A DNA stretch of 64,000 bases, from contig CACMOQ010000004.1 of assembly GCA_902615445.1 (NCBI GenBank), positions 44,205 to 108,204 of the forward strand, written 5' to 3'. The notes under the pieces were generated by a model. The model did no database searches and was not told the DNA's origin. It saw nothing but the letters and a program-made list of their open reading frames with translations. Origin of the DNA: an uncultured Pelagibacteraceae bacterium (GTDB lineage Bacteria > Pseudomonadota > Alphaproteobacteria > Pelagibacterales > Pelagibacteraceae). A program made the translations under genes and the position numbers. Positions 34,673 through 43,681 of this stretch are shown here, one piece after another (position 1 is the first letter of the stretch; every line of letters starts with the position of its first letter).

Positions 34673-35138
34673 ATAAACTGATACTTTTTGCGTGAAATAT
34701 TCTAATCAACCAATAAATGAATAAACCTAATGGACCTATTAAATATGTAATTAATAGTGGAAAAATCATTAATATCTTATTAACTGAAAATTTTTGTGAG
34801 TCTTTAACAATCCACCCACCTGTAAAGAGATTGATACAAATAAAATGTGTCCAAAACATCATTAGAAAAGTTTTATTAGAAAATAAGTCAGAAATATTAT
34901 CTATACTCAAGTAAAGACTAAAATTATTATTAAAAGGGTAAATATTTAGATAAGCTTTATAAAGAATAAAAATATAAACCCCGCTTAAAATAAAAATTGG
35001 AAAAATTGAGGTTACAAAATACCTACAAAAATAAGATTGAGGAAAAAAAATTAATACTAACCAAAATGGCAAAACTCCTAAATTTACCCAATAATAGAGC
35101 ATTTCAAGTGTAAAATAAGTATAAATTTGTTCGATCAT
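34665..35138 (-). CDS. ABA4-like membrane protein
   Basis: 157 aa from the chosen internal ATG (MIEQIYTYFTLEML); the longer track start would run into recX. Four hydrophobic helices. Conserved ABA4/DUF4281 features: FWTHFICINLFTGGWIVKDS and the last helix LIGPLGLFIYWLIR. In plants ABA4 is needed for neoxanthin formation; bacterial function is unknown. Transcribed with the HCCA isomerase gene. Divergent from recX. Confidence 0.65.
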   Translation of the reverse strand: MIEQIYTYFTLEMLYYWVNLGVLPFWLVLIFFPQSYFCRYFVTSIFPIFILSGVYIFILYKAYLNIYPFNNNFSLYLSIDNISDLFSNKTFLMMFWTHFICINLFTGGWIVKDSQKFSVNKILMIFPLLITYLIGPLGLFIYWLIRIFHAKSISLYD

Positions 35139-35166
35139 TTTAAAATATATTATATTAAATCTTTTG

Positions 35167-35730
35167 ATGATTCCCATAAGAAATAAAAAAAAAACTCTTC
35201 AGGTAACTGTTGATGAAATGAGAAATTTTGCGTTCGCTTATGTTGAAAAATATGCCCCATCAAAACAGCAGCTTAAAACATACTTATTAAAGAAATATTT
35301 AAAAATTTCTGTACCAAACGTAAAAAAACAAGATGTTAATAATTTAATCGATATTGTTTTGTCAGATTTAGAAAAGAACAGATTTATTAATGACAAATTT
35401 TATTCTGAAACTAAAGCCAAAAGTATGATTCGACGAGGAAATTCAATAAATAAAATAAGAAGTTATTTAATAGGTAAAGGTATAGAAGATAATTTTATCA
35501 AAGAGACAGTAAATAAAATTCAAGATGAGAATTCAGATCAAGATTTTTTTTCAGCAATCAAAGTTTGTAAAAAAAAAAGAATAGGGCCAGCTAGAATAGA
35601 TGATAATAGATCTTTATTTTATAAAAAAGATATCTCTTTATTAGCAAGGAATGGCTTTGATTTTGAAACTTCAAAAAAGGTAATGGATTTAAAAAAAGAA
35701 GATTTTTTAAAAATTACAAAATTACTTTGA
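35167..35730 (+). CDS. recX: RecX-family regulatory protein
   Basis: 187 aa starting at ATG 35167 (MIPIRNKKK), one codon after the track's TTG. Three-helix repeats are visible: MRNFAFAYVEKYAPSKQQLKTYL, VLSDLEKNRFINDKFYSETKAKSMIRRGNSINKIRSYL and LARNGFDFETSKKVMDL. RecX binds RecA filaments and limits their activity. recA itself is not in the window. It overlaps a 47-aa minus-strand gene by 9 nt. Confidence 0.8.
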   Translation: MIPIRNKKKTLQVTVDEMRNFAFAYVEKYAPSKQQLKTYLLKKYLKISVPNVKKQDVNNLIDIVLSDLEKNRFINDKFYSETKAKSMIRRGNSINKIRSYLIGKGIEDNFIKETVNKIQDENSDQDFFSAIKVCKKKRIGPARIDDNRSLFYKKDISLLARNGFDFETSKKVMDLKKEDFLKITKLL

Positions 35731-35865
35731 CTTTTTGTCTTTTTCGATTTTTACTAAGTAGTCAATTTTATTTTTAATGTAATTTTTGACAAAAACAAAT
35801 ACTAATAATCCGAAAATTGAGACTGATACTAAAATGATAAGTATAATTCTTAATTGATCATCCAT
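35722..35865 (-). CDS. 47-aa small single-span membrane protein
   Basis: Not in the ORF track. Reads MDDQLRIILIILVSVSIFGL, LVFVFVKNYIKNKIDYLVKI, EKDKKSK: acidic start, one hydrophobic helix, basic lysine-rich tail inside. Its ATG overlaps the cysQ-like stop (TAATG), pointing to coupled translation. No family recognised. Confidence 0.6.
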   Translation of the reverse strand: MDDQLRIILIILVSVSIFGLLVFVFVKNYIKNKIDYLVKIEKDKKSK

Positions 35866-36638
35866 TACAAAATTCCTTTACTTTTTAAAATTAAACTTGG
35901 ATTTTTAAAATCTTTTTTACCATACAAAATCTCATTACCATTAAAATCAGTAACGTTCCCCCCGGTATGCTTTAGTATTGCGTGACCTGCTGCTATATCC
36001 CACTCACAAGCTCTAGGCTCTGCAACATAACCATCAAACTCACCAGCAGCTATTACACAAAATTTCAACGAACTTTTCATTCTTACATATTTTTTAACAT
36101 TTAATTCTTTATGAATTTTCTCAATTTCTGGTTTTATTTTATGAGAATAAGAAACAAATTTTATTTCATTTTTATTGAAATTTTTTTTTCCATCAAGTTT
36201 AATAGGCTTTCCATTAATTAATTCAAATGCATAATTCATCCCATATGAGAAAAACATTCTATTTTTTGCAGGCGCATAAATTAATCCTGCCACTGGCCTG
36301 TTATCAATTATTAAACCAGCGTTAATAGTAAATTCATCTTTATTATTTATATAATCATACGTTCCATCTATTGGATCTATTAACCAAAAGTTTTTAAGGT
36401 TTTTTATTGATTTATTTTCTGGAGTTTCTTCAGAAACTATAGGAATATCTGGTGTAAGTTCCGATATTTTTTTTGATATAATTTTATTTACTTCTAAGTC
36501 ACCATTACTAACAGGAGTATTATCTGATTTTGTTTCTTTGGTTAATCCCTTATCCCTTAGATCTAAGGAGATCTTTCCTGCATTCAAGAATGTATCAATT
36601 AAATTTTCCACAACATCTTTGATATCAATTCTTGTCAT
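35865..36638 (-). CDS. cysQ: 3'(2'),5'-bisphosphate nucleotidase / inositol monophosphatase family
   Basis: 257 aa. Li-sensitive phosphatase motifs: NTPVSNGDLEVNKII, PIVSEETPEN (metal Glu), FWLIDPIDGTYDYINNKDEFTINAGLI (motif DPIDGT) and CEWDIAAGHAILKHTGG. CysQ removes 3'-phosphoadenosine 5'-phosphate, the by-product of PAPS use; an inositol or fructose-bisphosphatase role is possible. It overlaps the DUF3553 gene by 14 nt upstream and the 47-aa gene by 1 nt. Confidence 0.82.
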   Translation of the reverse strand: MTRIDIKDVVENLIDTFLNAGKISLDLRDKGLTKETKSDNTPVSNGDLEVNKIISKKISELTPDIPIVSEETPENKSIKNLKNFWLIDPIDGTYDYINNKDEFTINAGLIIDNRPVAGLIYAPAKNRMFFSYGMNYAFELINGKPIKLDGKKNFNKNEIKFVSYSHKIKPEIEKIHKELNVKKYVRMKSSLKFCVIAAGEFDGYVAEPRACEWDIAAGHAILKHTGGNVTDFNGNEILYGKKDFKNPSLILKSKGIL

Positions 36639-36801
36639 TTATTTTTTTTAATTCTATATTTTCAGCATTAATAACTTTTTTTCCAGCATTCTCAAAATTA
36701 ACTGTTATTTTATCTTTAATAATTGACTGAACCTGACCGATACCCCAGTCTTTATTTTGTGGGTTGAAAACCTTGTCACCTGGTTCAAAATCATAAATCA
36801 T
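36625..36801 (-). CDS. DUF3553-family small protein
   Basis: 58 aa, missed by the track. Reads [58 protein letters not shown]. The pattern WGIGQVQSI...[12 protein letters not shown] is the DUF3553 signature, a small beta-barrel resembling CarD/Tudor-type domains. Function unknown. It overlaps the cysQ-like gene by 14 nt and is divergent from mnmA across 41 nt. Confidence 0.8.
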   Translation of the reverse strand: MIYDFEPGDKVFNPQNKDWGIGQVQSIIKDKITVNFENAGKKVINAENIELKKINDKN

Positions 36802-36842
36802 TTAATTTAATTTATATTAGAAATGAGTATAAATACCACCAA

Positions 36843-37961
36843 ATGTATAATGAATTAAATTCTATAGGATTAGATAAAAAACCCTCAGATACAACTGTGG
36901 TTGTTGCTATGTCGGGTGGAGTAGATTCTTCTACAGTCGCAGGTATGATGAAAAATGAAGGATATAAAGTAATTGGAATTACCTTAAAACTTTATGACGA
37001 TGGAAAAGATGTTGCGTCCTCAAAACAATGTTGCTCAGGTCAAGATATCATGGATGCAAAAAGAGTTGCTAACAAATTAGGAATCGAACATAAAATTCTT
37101 TATTATCAAAATAAATTTAAACAAGGAGTTATAGATAATTTTGTTGATAGTTATTTAAAAGGTGAAACACCTATTCCGTGTGTACAATGCAATCAAACAG
37201 TAAAATTTAAAGATTTGTTTGAGGTATCTAAAGATTTAAAAGCTGATGCAATGATAACAGGTCATTATGTTAAAAGTGTTACATCAGGAAATGAAACAAA
37301 TATGTATAGAGCTCTAGACGAAAATAGAGACCAAAGCTATTTTTTATTCAATACTACTAAAGATCAGTTGAACTATCTTAGATTTCCACTTGGTGGTATG
37401 CTGAAAGATGAAACTAGAAAAATAGCAAAGCAATTAGATTTAAACGTTTCGGATAAACCTGACAGTCAAGATATCTGCTTTGTACCTAATGGAGATTATG
37501 CATCAGTTATCCAAAAATTTAAGCCAGAGGCTTATAAAAAAGGAAATATTAAGGATCTGAATGGAAAAGTGATCGGTGTGCATGATGGTATAGTTAACTT
37601 TACAATTGGGCAAAGAAAAGGAATAAAAGTTGCTGACAAAGATCCTTTATACGTTCTTAAAATTAATGCAGATAAAAATGAAATTATAGTTGGACCTAAA
37701 GACAAATTAGGAAAGAAAACAATTTATTTAAATAATTTAAATTTATTAGTTAATAAAAACGAATTTCAAGATGAGATTTTAGTAAAAGTAAGATCAACTG
37801 GAAAGCTCCTTAATGCAAAAATTTCGTTTAAAGATTTAGAAAAAGCTGAAGTAAATCTTAAAATTTCTGAAGATGGAATTTCTCCTGGTCAAGCTTGTGT
37901 TTTTTATAAAAAAGATAACTTTGGATATAAAGTTTTGGGTGGTGGCTGGATTACAAATTAA
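36843..37961 (+). CDS. mnmA: tRNA-specific 2-thiouridylase
   Basis: 372 aa. PP-loop [18 protein letters not shown] at the N terminus, then [14 protein letters not shown], the catalytic Cys in [14 protein letters not shown], a second Cys in [12 protein letters not shown], and the tRNA-binding GQRKGIKV with the C-terminal beta barrel (SPGQACVFY). It adds sulfur to the wobble uridine of Lys, Glu and Gln tRNAs. The convergent membrane protein gene overlaps the end by 11 nt. Confidence 0.95.
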   Translation: MYNELNSIGLDKKPSDTTVVVAMSGGVDSSTVAGMMKNEGYKVIGITLKLYDDGKDVASSKQCCSGQDIMDAKRVANKLGIEHKILYYQNKFKQGVIDNFVDSYLKGETPIPCVQCNQTVKFKDLFEVSKDLKADAMITGHYVKSVTSGNETNMYRALDENRDQSYFLFNTTKDQLNYLRFPLGGMLKDETRKIAKQLDLNVSDKPDSQDICFVPNGDYASVIQKFKPEAYKKGNIKDLNGKVIGVHDGIVNFTIGQRKGIKVADKDPLYVLKINADKNEIIVGPKDKLGKKTIYLNNLNLLVNKNEFQDEILVKVRSTGKLLNAKISFKDLEKAEVNLKISEDGISPGQACVFYKKDNFGYKVLGGGWITN

Positions 37962-38664
37962 TTTTTTTCCACATAAAAAAAGTAAATAAATAAAAGGTTA
38001 TAACACCAATGAAATAATCCCATTCTAATGCATGTTTAAAAAATTTTAAATTAAAACCCATAAAGTCATTACCTGGCAAGCTTATAATAGGGATACTTAT
38101 TGCTGCTACAACTATCAAAATTGACACTAAAACTAACTTAGCTTTTAAAAAATTTGGGTTGATTAGATCTGTTATTTTATTTTTAAAAGAGTACAAAATT
38201 ATAACTAAATATGTTTGTGCAACTATTTCAAAAATTATAAATGATAACATAATCACCCTTCTGAATAATTTATATAGGTCGTACTCAAATTTTATCCCTA
38301 AAAAAATCGAGTGAACTGTTAGAGCTATCGCTGATGCTACACCAAAAAAAATTATTTTTTTGATATGTTTATGTTCTCCGCCAACTTTTAGTAAAATCTC
38401 TCTGTTTAAATACCAATATCGGATTAATAAATATGAGGTGAAAAACATCGCAGGTTTAAAAATAAGATAGGTAGGAAATACTCTAGCTGTTCTGCTTATA
38501 GAAGCGCCACCATCAATATATGGAAATGTGTTATGAATTACATCTGCTCGATTAGGAAATAAACCATGAAATTGAGTTATCAATATTAAGCAAGTGTTTA
38601 CTGCTACAAAAGGAACTATAAATATCCAAATACTCATGGATTTAACTTTTTTTATCTGCTCCAT
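37951..38664 (-). CDS. Polytopic membrane protein, possibly Frag1/DRAM/Sfk1-like
   Basis: 237 aa, six likely membrane helices. The early loop [28 protein letters not shown] resembles the Frag1/DRAM/Sfk1 family pattern after helix 1, and this is the only family hint. Another feature is the pair of charged loops around [16 protein letters not shown] and FRRVIMLSF. Function unknown. It lies 8 nt behind a tiny K/R-rich ORF on the same strand. Confidence 0.5.
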   Translation of the reverse strand: MEQIKKVKSMSIWIFIVPFVAVNTCLILITQFHGLFPNRADVIHNTFPYIDGGASISRTARVFPTYLIFKPAMFFTSYLLIRYWYLNREILLKVGGEHKHIKKIIFFGVASAIALTVHSIFLGIKFEYDLYKLFRRVIMLSFIIFEIVAQTYLVIILYSFKNKITDLINPNFLKAKLVLVSILIVVAAISIPIISLPGNDFMGFNLKFFKHALEWDYFIGVITFYLFTFFMWKKINL

Positions 38665-38672
38665 TTGAAAAA

Positions 38673-38756
38673 CTATTTTTTTTTGTTTTTCTTTCTAGCT
38701 CGTCTTTTTTTAGAGCCCATTTTTCTTCGGCCTCTATGCTTTTTTGGATATCCCAT
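38673..38756 (-). CDS. 27-aa highly basic peptide
   Basis: Reads MGYPKKHRGRRKMGSKKRRA then RKKNKKK; 16 of 27 residues are Lys or Arg. A Shine-Dalgarno-like aaggga lies 5 nt before the ATG. The composition resembles tiny ribosomal or RNA-binding proteins (bTHX or mS38/bS22-type tails), though no family motif is certain. The next gene starts 8 nt after its stop. The poly-K end follows from A-rich DNA, so chance must be considered. Confidence 0.55.
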   Translation of the reverse strand: MGYPKKHRGRRKMGSKKRRARKKNKKK

Positions 38757-38832
38757 TATTTCCCTTAGTTATAATTTAATTGAAATTATGTCAGGGATAT
38801 AGCATTGTCTTTTATAGTTATCAATTTTTTTT

Positions 38833-40008
38833 ATGTCTAAATCTTTCAAGACTTTTTTAAAGCACACAGCTAAAGATTTTCATAATCAATCTGTCAATCC
38901 ACCAGTGGTAAGAGCATCTACAATTATATTTAAGTCTATGCAGCATTTAAGAAAAACTCAGGCTAAAGCACAAAAAAATCCTGTTGGTGGACATTATGAT
39001 TACGGAAGACAAGGAACTTCCACGACTTATATATTACAAAAAATTTTAACAAAACTTGAAGAAAGCTATCATGTTTTTACTACACCAACTGGTTTTGGCT
39101 CTGTTTTTTTAGCAATTTTTAGTGTTGTAAGACCTGGAGATGAAATGTTGGTTGCAGACCCTGTTTATAGTCCAACAAGAATTTTAACAGAAAATTATTT
39201 AAAAGAATTTAACATTCATACAACTTTTTATGATCCTCGAAATTTAAAGACTTTAGAAAAATCTATTACAAAAAAAACTAAACTGATTTTTGTTGAAAAT
39301 CCAGGTAGTAACACATTTGAATTTCAGGATTTAAAAAAAATAATCTCAGTTGCAAAAAGAAAAAAAATTTTCACAGCTATTGATAATACTTGGGCTACAC
39401 CATATTTTTTTAAACCAATTAAAATTGGTTTTGATATGTCAATTGTTTCAGCAACCAAGTATTATTCTGGACACTCTGATGTCATGGGTGGCAGCTTAGC
39501 AGTCAATAAAAAAGTTTTTAATAAAGTAAAATTAGCAGAAAAAATTATAGGTTTGAGATTAGGACCTGATGATGCATATTTAATTACTAGAGGGCTTAGA
39601 ACTTTAGATGTGCGACTTGATAGACACAGTGAGAATGCTAAAAAAGTTGCATCTTTTTTAGATAAAAATAAAAAAATAGAATTGCTTTATCCTTATAAAA
39701 AAAATTCATTAAATTATAAAATGTGGAAAAAATATTATTCAGGAGCTTCAGGTTTAATGGGATTAAAAATTAAAACAAAAAAATCAAATTCTGTAACAAA
39801 ATTCGTGAATTCCTTAAGATTGTTTGGGTATGGATATAGCTGGGGTGGTTTTGAAAGTTTAGCTTTACATCAAGAATTTAGAGAAACGGGGAGTAGGAAA
39901 TATATGAGCCTAGAAAAGAACGAGCATTTAGTAAGACTTCATATAGGTCTCGAAGATCCTAGTGACCTTATTGCTGATTTAAAACAAGCTCTTAGACATT
40001 TAAAATAA
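38833..40008 (+). CDS. metC: Cystathionine beta-lyase (Cys/Met metabolism PLP enzyme)
   Basis: 391 aa. Start includes NPPVVRASTIIF; PLP site motifs YGRQGTSTTYILQ, TPTGFGSVFLAIFS, ENPGSNTFEFQD, and the PLP-lysine SATKYYSGHSDVMGGS. The C-terminal SWGGFESLALHQ and RLHIGLEDPSDLIADL are typical. MetC-type enzymes split cystathionine to homocysteine; gamma-synthases and gamma-lyases of the same family cannot be fully excluded. The MFS gene follows after 6 nt. Confidence 0.88.
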   Translation: MSKSFKTFLKHTAKDFHNQSVNPPVVRASTIIFKSMQHLRKTQAKAQKNPVGGHYDYGRQGTSTTYILQKILTKLEESYHVFTTPTGFGSVFLAIFSVVRPGDEMLVADPVYSPTRILTENYLKEFNIHTTFYDPRNLKTLEKSITKKTKLIFVENPGSNTFEFQDLKKIISVAKRKKIFTAIDNTWATPYFFKPIKIGFDMSIVSATKYYSGHSDVMGGSLAVNKKVFNKVKLAEKIIGLRLGPDDAYLITRGLRTLDVRLDRHSENAKKVASFLDKNKKIELLYPYKKNSLNYKMWKKYYSGASGLMGLKIKTKKSNSVTKFVNSLRLFGYGYSWGGFESLALHQEFRETGSRKYMSLEKNEHLVRLHIGLEDPSDLIADLKQALRHLK

Positions 40009-40014
40009 AGTTCT

Positions 40015-41235
40015 ATGCAATCTGAAAAATTTATAAGAAATAACACAGCGTTAATTACTTTAATTGCAGCTAGCTTAGTTGTTCTGATTTCATTAGGTGT
40101 GAGACAAACTTTTGGAATGTTCTTTATGGATTTTAGAGATGATCTAGGAATTTCTTTGACCCAATCTGGTTTATCAATTGGTCTTCAAATGTTAATGTGG
40201 GGATTGACCGGGCCTATTTTTGGGGTAATAGCAGATAAGTATGGTGGACATAAAGCAATTTCGTTGGCATTTATCTTTTTTATAGCTGGAGTTTATTTTT
40301 TGTATGCAGGACCAAATACTGGAATTTTTTTTCAAATTGATCTTGGCATTTTAGTTGGTATTGGTCTTGGAGGCACTGCTATAAGTATTCCAATGTCTGT
40401 TGTAGGTAAACACTTTCCTTTATCTAATAGAACTATCGCCATGAGTATTGTTACTGCAGTTGGTTCATTTGGTTATTTTCTATCTCCTATATTAACAGAG
40501 TACTCTCTTACAGAAAACGGCTGGCAAAATACTTTAGTTGCATTTATGATTGCTTTAACTATCGGATTTGCTGTTTCCTTTCTTGTTAGATCTCCATCAT
40601 TAAATGACACAATTGAACAACCAAATACTCAAAGTACTTTAGAGGCAATTAAAGAAGCTTTTGGTACTAAAAGTTATTTACTTTTAGTTTCAGGTTTTTT
40701 CGTGTGCGGTTTTCATATAACTTTAGTTGGAACTCACGTTCCAACATACGTAATTGATAGAGGTTTAGAAAGTTGGACTGCAGCAGCAATTTTATCATTG
40801 ATAGGTTTGTTTAATATTTTTGGTTCTTTGACTAGTGGTTATTTATCAACAATAATGAGTAAAAAATTAATACTAAGTGCAATTTATGGTTTGAGGGGAG
40901 TAACAATTATATTTTTTATATTTTTACCGGCGAGTAATATTAATTCTTTTATCTTTGGTGCAAGTTTTGGTTTTTTATGGCTCTCTACTGTGCCAGCCAC
41001 AAGTGGGATAGTTGCCCATATGTTTGGCACAAAGTATTTAGGTCTATTATACGGTATTGTCTTTTTAAGCCATCAAATCGGTTCTTTCTTCGGGGCTTTT
41101 CTAGGGGGCTTGTTTCATGATCTTTATGGCTCGTATGATTATGCGTGGTATTTAGCAATTGCCTTATCTGTTTTTGCGGCAATAATTCATCTACCAATAA
41201 AAGAACAACCAGTTTTAAGACTAAAAACAGAGTAA
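40015..41235 (+). CDS. MFS transporter
   Basis: 406 aa, about twelve helices. The first helix region GVRQTFGMFFMDFRDDLGIS and loop ADKYGGHKAISLAF (motif A) place it with the oxalate/monocarboxylate-type MFS carriers. A late segment is FGTKYLGLLYGIVFLSHQIGSFFGAFLGG. Substrate unknown, perhaps an organic acid. It lies between metC and the pab operon on the same strand with 1-6 nt spacers. Confidence 0.85.
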   Translation: MQSEKFIRNNTALITLIAASLVVLISLGVRQTFGMFFMDFRDDLGISLTQSGLSIGLQMLMWGLTGPIFGVIADKYGGHKAISLAFIFFIAGVYFLYAGPNTGIFFQIDLGILVGIGLGGTAISIPMSVVGKHFPLSNRTIAMSIVTAVGSFGYFLSPILTEYSLTENGWQNTLVAFMIALTIGFAVSFLVRSPSLNDTIEQPNTQSTLEAIKEAFGTKSYLLLVSGFFVCGFHITLVGTHVPTYVIDRGLESWTAAAILSLIGLFNIFGSLTSGYLSTIMSKKLILSAIYGLRGVTIIFFIFLPASNINSFIFGASFGFLWLSTVPATSGIVAHMFGTKYLGLLYGIVFLSHQIGSFFGAFLGGLFHDLYGSYDYAWYLAIALSVFAAIIHLPIKEQPVLRLKTE

Positions 41236-41236
41236 A

Positions 41237-42388
41237 TTGAATATAACAAAACAATTATCAGATATACATCAGTCGGGAAAACCTTATATTATTTATAAAT
41301 CCCAAAAAGGATTTGATCTTTATACTGATTTTTCAAAAAAAATTATTTTGAATAATAAAAATATTAAGAATTTTTTAAGTAAAATAAATAGAAAAAAATT
41401 AAAAAATACTGATCTATTCATTGGTTTTTTTGGATACGAGTTGTTGAATAATTTGATTAATATCAAGGTCCCAAAACAAAAAAATTTAAATTTTCCAAAA
41501 GGAATTTTTTATAAACCAGAAAAAAAAATTAAATTAAGTAATAATTTTAAATATCCAAAACAAAATTTTGTCGCTGGAAATTTTCATATCAATATGAATA
41601 AAAAAAATTATACGAAAATATTCAGTAAATTTAAAAAAAAAATTAAAAAAGGTGAAACTTATCAAATTAAGATTTGCACCAAATATAAGACCAAATCAAA
41701 AATCAATCCATTAGATTTTTTTTCAAGATTATCTAATAGCAATTTAGCACCAGAGGCCTTCATGATTAAAGATAACAATTACTCAATAATTAGTTGTTCG
41801 CCCGAGAACTTAATAACAAAAAAAGGTGCTGATATATCAACAAAACCAATAGCTGGGACTGTAAAAAAAACGAAAAATTTGAATAAATTAAAAGCGTTAA
41901 AATATTTTAGAAAAAATTTAAAAGAGACCAAGGAACACAATATGATAGTTGATATGGAAAGAAATGATTTATCGAGAATTTGTAAAGTAGGCTCTGTAAA
42001 ATTATCTAAACAAAAAATTGTCGAAGAATACAAAGATCTATTTCATTATGTTAGTTTGATTAAAGGAAAATTAAAAAAAAATATCAACAACTTTGATATA
42101 ATTAAAGCAATGATGCCAGGTGGTTCAGTTATTGGGTGTCCAAAGATTAATACGCTTAATCTTTTGAATAATCAGGAAAAAGAAAATAGGAATATTTATA
42201 CAGGCAGTTTTGGCTACATAAAATTTAATGGTGATATGAGATTTAATATAATTATACGTTCAATTCTAAATTATAAAAATATATCTGAAATTTCAGTTGC
42301 CTCAGGTGTTGTCGTCGATAGTAATGCCAATCATGAATTTAATGAGAATTTTCTTAAAGCTAAAGCGTTAATAGATTTATTTAAATGA
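41237..42388 (+). CDS. pabB: Aminodeoxychorismate/anthranilate synthase component I
   Basis: 383 aa, chorismate-binding family. TTG start at 41237, 1 nt after the MFS stop; the next plausible start would cut the fold. Motifs: SPENLITKKG, KPIAGTVKKTKN, MIVDMERNDLSRICKVGSV, PGGSVIGCPKINTLNLL and YTGSFGYIKFNGDM. It forms aminodeoxychorismate from chorismate with PabA. The PIAGT sequence (41846-41860) has Ala where PabB enzymes usually have Lys (PIKGT); anthranilate synthases have Ala. The pabA-pabC context favours folate synthesis. It overlaps pabA by 4 nt. Confidence 0.82.
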   Translation: MNITKQLSDIHQSGKPYIIYKSQKGFDLYTDFSKKIILNNKNIKNFLSKINRKKLKNTDLFIGFFGYELLNNLINIKVPKQKNLNFPKGIFYKPEKKIKLSNNFKYPKQNFVAGNFHINMNKKNYTKIFSKFKKKIKKGETYQIKICTKYKTKSKINPLDFFSRLSNSNLAPEAFMIKDNNYSIISCSPENLITKKGADISTKPIAGTVKKTKNLNKLKALKYFRKNLKETKEHNMIVDMERNDLSRICKVGSVKLSKQKIVEEYKDLFHYVSLIKGKLKKNINNFDIIKAMMPGGSVIGCPKINTLNLLNNQEKENRNIYTGSFGYIKFNGDMRFNIIIRSILNYKNISEISVASGVVVDSNANHEFNENFLKAKALIDLFK

Positions 42389-42942
42389 TTTATGTAATTG
42401 ATCATAACGACTCCTTTACTCATAATGTTGTTCATCAATTTGCTTTATTTGATAAAGTTGAGTGCGATAACTATGATAAAATTAGCGAAAATAAGATTAA
42501 GAAAGCATCTACAATAATTTTCTCACCCGGACCAGGTAATCCAAAAAATTATCCAATAACTTCACAAATTTATAAAAAATATAAAGGTAAAAAGAAAATC
42601 ATAGGGATTTGTTTAGGATTTCAACATATTTTATTTTGCGAGGGTGCAAAAATTGTTGAACAAAAAAAAATTTATCATGGATTTCAATCAAATATAAAAG
42701 TAATCACTAATAAATCTTTATTCATCAAAGGAAAAATATTTAAAGTTGGTAGGTATCATTCTTTAAAATTAAAAGAACCTTTCAAATCTAACAATTTTGA
42801 GATAACTATGAGATGTTTAAATTCAAAAGTTGCAATGGCATTTGAAAATAAAAAGGAAAAAATATATGGATTTCAATTTCACCCAGAATCTTTTTTAACT
42901 ATCAATGGTAACCTACTTATTAAAAAAATCTTATCAGCTTGA
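42385..42942 (+). CDS. pabA: Aminodeoxychorismate/anthranilate synthase glutamine amidotransferase
   Basis: 185 aa class I glutamine amidotransferase. Start MIYVIDHNDSFTHNVVHQF, oxyanion loop SPGPGNPKN, nucleophile GICLGFQHI (Cys about residue 76), catalytic His and Glu in YGFQFHPESFLT. Provides ammonia to PabB. ATGA overlap with pabB upstream; pabC starts 38 nt before its stop. Confidence 0.9.
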   Translation: MIYVIDHNDSFTHNVVHQFALFDKVECDNYDKISENKIKKASTIIFSPGPGNPKNYPITSQIYKKYKGKKKIIGICLGFQHILFCEGAKIVEQKKIYHGFQSNIKVITNKSLFIKGKIFKVGRYHSLKLKEPFKSNNFEITMRCLNSKVAMAFENKKEKIYGFQFHPESFLTINGNLLIKKILSA

Positions 42943-43678
42943 AGACTTAAAACAGATAAAATTCCAAGATCTTTGGGGGGATCATGGAATTTTCACCACG
43001 ATGTGGATTTTTGGGAAACCAGCAAAAATTTTATTTTTTGATAATCATTTAAAAAATTTAATTTTATCATTGAAAAAATATCAAATAAAAAAAAAATCAT
43101 TAAAGTCAGATATTTTAAAAATAATTAATAGGAATTTATCTAAAAAAAGGAAATACAATCATCTTTTGAGAATTGCTATAAATAAGAAAGTTATTTCAAT
43201 CTCTTTAAGGAAACGAGTTAAGCCAAAATTAAATTTTAATTTGAAGTTAGTGAAATTTAAAAGAGAAAAACCAGAATTTAAAAACCTTAAATATAAAAAA
43301 ATACTTTCTTATTTATCTAAAATGGATAACTCCCAATCAGATATTGCATTAGTATCTAATAAGAAATTATTAGAAACTGGAACCTCAAATTTATTATTTG
43401 TTAAAGATCAAAGATTTTTTACTCCCAAGAAGGATTATTATGAGGGAAATACTTATAAATTTTTTAAAACAAAAATAAGAAAGATAATTAAAAAAGATAT
43501 TTTGCTTAAAGAAATAAAAAATTATGATGAAATATTATTAATAGGTTCTGGCAAAGGTGTTACTTCAGTTAAAACTATAAATGAGCTTAGATGGAAAAGA
43601 AAAAACCTAAAAAAATTTAAATTCCTATCAAAGCAATATGAATCAGTTATAAACAAATGCAATTATTATAGATTTTAA
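42905..43678 (+). CDS. pabC: Aminodeoxychorismate lyase (class IV aminotransferase family)
   Basis: 257 aa PLP enzyme that releases pyruvate from aminodeoxychorismate to give 4-aminobenzoate for folate. FQDLWGDHGIFTTMWIF matches the family GLLYGDGVFET segment, and LLETGTSNLLFVKD plus KKDYYEGNTY match the C-terminal cofactor region; the PLP lysine is probably in EFKNLKYKKIL. The N terminus is a little different from the usual MIxxNG start, and the ATG at 42905 overlaps pabA by 38 nt. The sequence is very Lys-rich and diverged. Confidence 0.78.
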   Translation: MVTYLLKKSYQLEDLKQIKFQDLWGDHGIFTTMWIFGKPAKILFFDNHLKNLILSLKKYQIKKKSLKSDILKIINRNLSKKRKYNHLLRIAINKKVISISLRKRVKPKLNFNLKLVKFKREKPEFKNLKYKKILSYLSKMDNSQSDIALVSNKKLLETGTSNLLFVKDQRFFTPKKDYYEGNTYKFFKTKIRKIIKKDILLKEIKNYDEILLIGSGKGVTSVKTINELRWKRKNLKKFKFLSKQYESVINKCNYYRF

Positions 43679-43681
43679 TAG

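Noticed and set aside
40985-41254. 89-aa minus-strand ORF opposite the MFS gene
   Set aside because: Antisense shadow with no family features and no ribosome site.
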